Position numbers and translations under genes: made by a program
Shown: positions 42,378-46,600 of the stretch, piece by piece
Layout: each line of letters starts with the position of its first letter
How positions within the stretch are numbered: position 1 is the first letter of the stretch
Assembly (NCBI GenBank): GCA_910584245.1
Contig: CAJTZF010000021.1
Location: forward strand, 1 to 46,600
From: an uncultured Eubacterium sp.
GTDB taxonomy: Bacteria > Bacillota > Clostridia > Lachnospirales > Lachnospiraceae
DNA: 46,600 bases
Direction: 5' to 3'
Notes under the pieces: generated by a model
Told to the model about the DNA's origin: nothing
Seen by the model: the letters and a program-made list of their open reading frames with translations, nothing else
Databases searched by the model: none

Positions 42378-43616
42378 CTATAGAATGATTTCTATCCAAA
42401 AAACACTCTCTCCTTCATACATTGTACTGACCACACGCAATTCCCCGTTATTCTTATCTACGACCATACGTGCGTTGTACAAGCCGACACCCCGTCCATC
42501 CCCCTTGGTGCTATATCCCATTTGAAAAAATTTATAAGTTTCCTCAAATGTCAGCCGTCTAAATGTATTTATGATTCTTATCCTAATCTTTTCTTCATCC
42601 TCATATCCGATATTGAGCCAGATCTTTTTGGGGCCATCATAGTTGATAAGCGCCTCAATCGCATTGTCAAAAAATGTTCCGATCAAGTCTACCCAAATTA
42701 TATCGGACACACGGCTGCCTACCATACTGCAGCTGAAAGAAGTATTTATCTCAATACCACATTCCGCTGCCTCGTTGATTTTTTCATAAATCAGCGCTAT
42801 GATAGACGGTTCCTCTAAAATAATCGCGTCATTTGGCAGTTCATAATCCAAAATCTTCCCCAAATACTCGCTCTGTTTTTCAACTAATTCTTCATACGTA
42901 GTGCAAATACGGATCATCCCTAAGGCAGAATTAATCTGGTTTTTGATCTTATGCTGACGTCTCCGGATTTGTATGATAACTTCCTTATATGCCTCAAAAT
43001 ACTGCCTCCGGATTTTGGATTCCAGCTTGTATTTCTGCACCCTGTCTATTAATAACCACATAATAACTACGCAAACTACAATATAAATGTAATCCACCAC
43101 ATACAGCTGACGAATTATACGTAATGCCAAAGCAGGCGTAAAAATCATTAAACTAAGAATACAGACAATCGCATAGATATAATCCTTCTTTTCAAGAATA
43201 ACCAGCAGCCTATGCAACCGAATCCTTGATAACGTAACAGATAGTACAAATGTAAGTCCTGTCACGATCAGCATATAAAGTCCTGTTTCCTTTGTATCCG
43301 TAACAGTAAGCGCCACAAAAAATGCAAGTACATATTCTATCAGAGCAGCAAATACCGCACTCAGTACTGTTACAACCAATGAATGGATCATGCTTTCCTT
43401 GTACAACCATTTCACGGACAGATATATAATAACATATCCGATCAAAGAAGACTGAACGGAAACATCAAAAAGCTGGTTTATCAAAATATAATACAGCAGG
43501 TAAAAGGCAATGCAGACTAATATTCTAGTAAAGCCCGCCTTTTTCCGCTCCCTCTCAAGCCCAACAGAAATGGTAAATACTGTGGCACATTCCAAAACCG
43601 CACCTATGTAATTCAT
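42378..43616 (-). CDS. agrC: AgrC-like sensor histidine kinase (GHKL type)
   Basis: This 412-residue receptor has six to seven N-terminal membrane helices (residues 4-190), a linker coiled coil (195-220) and a GHKL kinase domain. The phospho-acceptor is His222 in RRRQHKIKNQI, matching the HxxxN box of AgrC-type kinases. The N-box is FFDNAIEAL (Asn318) and the G-box is KGDGRGVGLYNAR (about 374-386). Its start overlaps the regulator's stop in ATGA, so sensor and regulator are coupled, regulator first. It converges on agrBD. It most likely senses the cyclic peptide from the adjacent agrD. Confidence 0.9.
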   Translation of the reverse strand: MNYIGAVLECATVFTISVGLERERKKAGFTRILVCIAFYLLYYILINQLFDVSVQSSLIGYVIIYLSVKWLYKESMIHSLVVTVLSAVFAALIEYVLAFFVALTVTDTKETGLYMLIVTGLTFVLSVTLSRIRLHRLLVILEKKDYIYAIVCILSLMIFTPALALRIIRQLYVVDYIYIVVCVVIMWLLIDRVQKYKLESKIRRQYFEAYKEVIIQIRRRQHKIKNQINSALGMIRICTTYEELVEKQSEYLGKILDYELPNDAIILEEPSIIALIYEKINEAAECGIEINTSFSCSMVGSRVSDIIWVDLIGTFFDNAIEALINYDGPKKIWLNIGYEDEEKIRIRIINTFRRLTFEETYKFFQMGYSTKGDGRGVGLYNARMVVDKNNGELRVVSTMYEGESVFWIEIIL

Positions 43617-44362
43617 TTTATTCCTACATTTCCGAATTTATAAAGGTCATGAAAAAATTCTTCTTTCATTCGTTCACCAATACTAATCATAATATCCAAT
43701 CCGCGCATTTTTACGAATCGGTTTGCTGCGTCCACGAATTCAATATGGATTACATTTACGCCAAATCCTTTTGCCGGAACGATAAATTCCGTAGATTGAA
43801 TTTTCTCACAAAACTTTTTTAATGAAAGGTTTGGAACATCAAACGTTTCATCAATTTTGTGAACATACAACGTCTTTCTTCTGCTTTCGACATAAATAAT
43901 ATCCTTGACTAGTACGGGATATGTAACCCTGTCCTTTCGCAAATATACCAGCTCATTTTCTATCGGCCTTCTATCCAGCTTGTCCAACGCATCGTGTACT
44001 ACTTTCTGGACTCTTTGCGTTGAAATAGGTTTTTCAATGTAATCAAAACAATGAATTGTTCGCAAAAGATCTGCTTCCAGACCTGCAAGCGTCGTAATAA
44101 ATACGATCTCCGCCCCCGTATATCTGGAATTCTCCCGGATATTCTCGGCAAACTTGATTCCGGAAAAATCATTCGGCTCCTGAGGTTTCAAAACAATGTC
44201 TACTAAAAACAAATCAATCTTGTTATCCATCGCACACTGAAACGCACCCGCAGGCTCTGCAAAATCATAAACCAAAAGGTTATTTCCACACTCCTCCACC
44301 ATTTTCCTTATCGCTTTTCTGGAAGACTCCAAGTCCTCCAGGATTAAAATTTGTCTTTTCAT
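43613..44362 (-). CDS. agrA: AgrA-like LytTR response regulator
   Basis: This 249-residue regulator has a receiver domain (1-125) with acidic Glu9/Asp10, phospho-acceptor Asp55 in DLFLVDIVLKPQ, and the conserved lysine in YIEKPIS. The C-terminal LytTR DNA-binding domain (about 145-245) includes VKDIIYVESRRKTLYVH and FIVPAKGFGVNVIHIEFVDAANRFVKM. It is the partner of the overlapping AgrC-like kinase and probably activates agrBD. AGTAGGAG lies before the start. The 224-base gap upstream (44363-44586) has no clear terminator or RNA; I see no convincing element there. Confidence 0.9.
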   Translation of the reverse strand: MKRQILILEDLESSRKAIRKMVEECGNNLLVYDFAEPAGAFQCAMDNKIDLFLVDIVLKPQEPNDFSGIKFAENIRENSRYTGAEIVFITTLAGLEADLLRTIHCFDYIEKPISTQRVQKVVHDALDKLDRRPIENELVYLRKDRVTYPVLVKDIIYVESRRKTLYVHKIDETFDVPNLSLKKFCEKIQSTEFIVPAKGFGVNVIHIEFVDAANRFVKMRGLDIMISIGERMKEEFFHDLYKFGNVGIK

Positions 44363-44586
44363 ATGTATCGCGCTCCTACTTTTCCACCGCTCTGCACAAT
44401 AAATCCGTTTACTATTTACTATATCGGCTGTTCAATAACCCAAATTAACATTTCCATTCCCTCGGCATCTACGCGATTTTAAAAAGGATGGGGTCTCTTG
44501 TGCCGATTATCATAATTGATCCTGAAATGTTTCCAGTCACCCCAACAGCATGACATGCCGATAGGTACAACCTTTATTTACATTTC

Positions 44587-44943
44587 CTATTTTAGATCTG
44601 CTTGTTTTAAACTTTCTCTCAATGCTTTCACTGTATCTACAATTATTTTTGTCTCTTTCTCGGTACACTCTTCTAGCATCTGAGTAAATTCGGTCATTCT
44701 GGCCCCCTGGGATGTTTTTCGATTCAGGGAATCACATAACAATATATCTACAGAAATTTCCAATGCGTTCGCAATACGTACCAGAACTTCTGCACTGGCA
44801 TGTGAATTAGCACTCTCAATATTATTTATGTGAGATTTCGATACCCCTGTTATGTTACTCAGTCTTTGGGCAGAATAGCCTCTTGCTATGCGGTACTGCT
44901 TTATTTTCTCCCCCAAAGCATTTATGTCTAATTCTTTTTCCAT
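44587..44943 (-). CDS. XRE-family helix-turn-helix regulator
   Basis: This 118-residue protein has an HTH_3 domain (about 12-66: IKQYRIARGYSAQRLSNITGVSKSHINNIESANSHASAEVLVRIANALEISVDILLC) and a short helical C-terminus (KETKIIVDTVKALRESLKQ) that may form a dimer interface. GGAGG lies before the start. It is upstream of agrA on the same strand, separated by 224 bases. A pair of imperfect direct repeats overlaps its promoter region and may be its own operator. Confidence 0.88.
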   Translation of the reverse strand: MEKELDINALGEKIKQYRIARGYSAQRLSNITGVSKSHINNIESANSHASAEVLVRIANALEISVDILLCDSLNRKTSQGARMTEFTQMLEECTEKETKIIVDTVKALRESLKQADLK

Positions 44944-44981
44944 ATATGTCCTCCAAATCTAATTGTATATCTTATATACTA

Positions 44982-45029
44982 CTATAGAAGGTCTTTTCCT
45001 CAAATACTTTATACAAGGTTTCTTCCTCA
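44982..45029. repeat. Two 21-base imperfect direct repeats upstream of the XRE gene
   Basis: Copies at 44982-45002 and 45009-45029 agree at 17 of 21 bases (core TATA-AAGGT--TTCCTCA) and are 27 bases apart. They lie 40-85 bases before the XRE start codon, over a TTGAGG/TAGTAT promoter-like pair on the minus strand. Confidence 0.6.
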
Positions 45030-45105
45030 CATAAGATGTAGTCATATATGGATTATTTACTTATATAAAAGAATTATTCAAAAATACTAGCCATCAAGGG
45101 CACTT

Positions 45106-45678
45106 TTACTCAAAAAACTCTACTGAACCGCTGCCAATATAGTAAACCGCTCCACACACCTTCAAATCATTCCCCGGCTTACTCTCCGTCAAACCCAGGC
45201 TTTCTTTGATAATGGATACACTTCTCTCTACGTTCAGACAACTAGCGCGAAGGGCATCCTTTTCCTCGCCAATTGCCTTACGGATCTCATCTGTGATCGA
45301 CTTCACATAGCCGCCAGGTTCTCCGTGGATTGCGGCGTCCACGGCCCCACAGTGCTCATGCCCCAATACTACTACGAGCTTACACCCCAAATGGTCTACC
45401 GCATACTCAACACTTCCCAGCTGGTGATCATCCATCACATTTCCTGCTACCCGGATTACAAACAGTTCTCCAATGCCAGCCATAAAAATACTTTCCGGAA
45501 TAACCCTGGAATCCGAACAGGTAATAACAACCGCATACGGACTCTGTCCCTCCTCGCAGGTAAACTTGCGGATCTTAGACGATATATCGCCAGTATTTGA
45601 CGAAGCCGCCAGATAGCGTTTATTTCCCTCCACCAATTTTTGCATCGCCTCGGATGCGCTTAAAGTTTCCTTCTGCAT
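45106..45678 (-). CDS. Beta-class carbonic anhydrase
   Basis: This 190-residue zinc enzyme interconverts CO2 and bicarbonate. Zinc ligands are Cys54 of VITCSDSRVIP, His107 and Cys110 of VLGHEHCGAV; Asp56 and Arg58 form the catalytic dyad. The remainder (LFVIRVAGNVMDDHQLGSVEYAVDHLG) is typical. It has no signal peptide, so it should be cytoplasmic, supplying bicarbonate for carboxylations. GGAGG lies before the start, and TTACAA/TACATT form a possible promoter upstream. It is monocistronic. Confidence 0.95.
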   Translation of the reverse strand: MQKETLSASEAMQKLVEGNKRYLAASSNTGDISSKIRKFTCEEGQSPYAVVITCSDSRVIPESIFMAGIGELFVIRVAGNVMDDHQLGSVEYAVDHLGCKLVVVLGHEHCGAVDAAIHGEPGGYVKSITDEIRKAIGEEKDALRASCLNVERSVSIIKESLGLTESKPGNDLKVCGAVYYIGSGSVEFFE

Positions 45679-45852
45679 ATTTTTTCCTCCATTTCTATAA
45701 TGTATTCCACCTTACTTGATTTTGTAATAGAATTATAGCACATATTGGAAATAAGATCAAATCCTATTCCGCCTTTAACGTACAAAAGCCACTACAAAAA
45801 ACGTAATGGCTGTGCAATTATTGAATATTCGCGTTTTATCGCCATAATAAAA

Positions 45853-46065
45853 CTAATCCTCCAGATCCTCAAGCAATTCTTTTGTCCCGTAAATAAACTG
45901 CCTACCATCTTCATTCTCCAACCCGTCCAGATCATCCATGTCCGATGGCCTCCATCCAGGCATCTTCTCCGGGACTGCTGCCCCTTGTAAAAAAGCAACG
46001 ATATAATACATTTTACTATCCGATATCTGGTCGATAAGGTTTTTGGCGAGTTCCCTATAAGTCAT
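45853..46065 (-). CDS. Small acidic protein of unknown function
   Basis: This 70-residue protein begins MTYRELAKNLIDQISDSKMYYIVAFLQGAAVPEKMPG and ends in an acidic stretch (GTKELLEDLED). It resembles short Firmicute proteins in which a helix like LIDQISDSKMYYIVAFLQG recurs, sometimes annotated near toxin-antitoxin genes, but no toxin partner is present here. The start at 46065 has AAGGAAG eight bases upstream; a GTG nine bases earlier is an alternative. A strong promoter lies at 46146-46174. A weak hairpin (AGCCA/TGGCT, 45787-45811) follows the gene. Confidence 0.7.
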   Translation of the reverse strand: MTYRELAKNLIDQISDSKMYYIVAFLQGAAVPEKMPGWRPSDMDDLDGLENEDGRQFIYGTKELLEDLED

Positions 46066-46145
46066 GATAAACACTTCCTTTCGTAATTATTTATTAATAA
46101 ACGATGTTTTAAGAAACCAATACTTTAAATACTTGCTCTAATATA

Positions 46146-46174
46146 AGAATACCCCCAGCGGAAGAAAATGTCAA
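46146..46174 (-). promoter_or_regulatory. Promoter of the small acidic protein gene
   Basis: On the minus strand a perfect TTGACA (46169-46174) is 17 bases from TATTCT (46146-46151), about 80 bases before the start codon. Confidence 0.72.
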
Positions 46175-46189
46175 GATGTGTTTTATAAA

Positions 46190-46210
46190 TATTGTAATCT
46201 TCTTACAATA
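46190..46210. repeat. Inverted repeat upstream of the small-protein promoter
   Basis: TATTGTAA (46190-46197) and TTACAATA (46203-46210) are perfect inverted arms around a five-base spacer, 15 bases upstream of the -35 box. It is the most structured part of the 327-base gap at 46066-46392, and looks like an operator for a dimeric regulator. Confidence 0.55.
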
Positions 46211-46392
46211 AAAAGAATCTTAATTCCTGAAAAATTTACTTTAAAAAATGAAACATGATTATCCCATCTTCCAACAATCCAAGAACCTCTATTGGTAATT
46301 GTATTATACTCTCTTTTTTTCTAACCCACAACCCATTTTCTAACAAAACTTTACGTAAACTTACTATTCCAGTAATCATTTTGGAATTATTG

Positions 46393-46600
46393 TTATCTCT
46401 CTTGATGCAAATATTTTTCTGTATCCCTCTTTAAGTCCTCTAATGTTATAGAAGCAAGTTCATTTTCCATAGCAGCTTGCACCCGGAGAAGCTTATCATC
46501 CAAAATATGATGAATATTTCTTCCTACCGGGCAATCCGCACTAGGATTGATATTGTCAATATTGGTTGACACTTTTTTTACAAGGATATCAATGCCTAAG
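46393..46600 (-). CDS. Rrf2-family transcriptional regulator, C-terminal part (runs off window)
   Basis: The last 68 codons of a minus-strand gene end at a TAA at 46393-46395. The translated end contains SADCPVGRNIHHILDDKLLRVQAAMENELASITLEDL, the typical C-terminal region of Rrf2 regulators (IscR, NsrR and CymR relatives). The N-terminal winged helix lies outside. Only one cysteine is visible, so whether it binds an Fe-S cluster cannot be decided. No terminator is evident directly after it. Confidence 0.8.
   Translation of the reverse strand, partial: LGIDILVKKVSTNIDNINPSADCPVGRNIHHILDDKLLRVQAAMENELASITLEDLKRDTEKYLHQER

Noticed and set aside
44363..44586. Possible hidden gene or RNA in the gap between agrA and the XRE gene.
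   Set aside because: Only a short fragment (MIIGTRDPILFKIA) without ribosome binding site and no stable hairpin with a T-tract was found.
46236..46379. A 47-codon minus-strand reading frame (ATG at 46379) between the Rrf2 gene and the small acidic protein gene.
   Set aside because: No ribosome binding site, no recognisable motif and strongly AT-rich composition; it is probably chance.

Overview
The window reads as chromosomal DNA of a Gram-positive, anaerobic, probably gut-dwelling Firmicute of the Lachnospiraceae/Clostridium XIVa type. The basis is strong AGGAGG-type ribosome binding sites, frequent TTG/GTG starts, small acidic DUF1292 and TSCPD proteins, a VanY-type peptidase, a Csp-like subtilase, a secreted GH127 glycosidase with bacterial Ig domains, and an agr quorum-sensing locus. 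The genus cannot be fixed from sequence reading alone. No phage, insertion sequence or CRISPR array was seen.

Layout. 1-507: the end of a tRNA cluster (Gly partial, Arg, His, Gln) with promoter and terminator. 526-8924 (minus): GH25 lysozyme, HisC, a second aminotransferase, a 1171-residue secreted GH127 enzyme, and a subtilase whose catalytic serine is glycine. 9019-12286 (minus): SPFH protein, zinc-ribbon membrane protein and TPM protein, matching the Bacillus ydjGHI membrane-stress set. 12458-15585 (minus): a divergent ClpX and an HtrA protease. 15771-21140 (mostly plus): polyisoprenyl-phosphate sugar transferase, TSCPD protein, a preQ1 riboswitch with queT, VanY, PlsC and an unknown membrane protein. 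21302-28072: cytidylate-kinase-like protein, SLC13 and PutP transporters, pyrimidine-nucleoside phosphorylase, TmcAL. 28173-31950: Ig-domain secreted protein, ferredoxin plus membrane Fe-S protein next to a Crp/Fnr regulator, and a frameshifted ClC channel gene. 31895-40139: a sulfate-activation operon with two arylsulfotransferase-like proteins and an M14 carboxypeptidase. 40966-44943: agr locus flanked by two XRE regulators. 45106-46600: carbonic anhydrase, a small protein and the 3' end of an Rrf2 regulator.

Two systems stand out. First, cysD-cysN-cysC-arylsulfotransferase-like form one tightly coupled minus-strand operon. It should make APS and PAPS, but no APS/PAPS or sulfite reductase lies nearby, so the activated sulfate is more likely used for sulfation than for cysteine synthesis. 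One of the two sulfotransferase-like proteins keeps the predicted catalytic histidine; the other, inside the operon, has asparagine there. Second, the agr locus has AgrB, an easily missed 42-residue AgrD, and convergent AgrC/AgrA. The AgrD has Ser where Cys normally closes the thiolactone ring, which predicts a lactone signal.

Candidate regulatory elements include a preQ1-I riboswitch overlapping the queT ribosome binding site, a Crp/Fnr-like palindrome at about -41 of the ferredoxin operon, a palindrome upstream of agrB and direct repeats upstream of an XRE gene.
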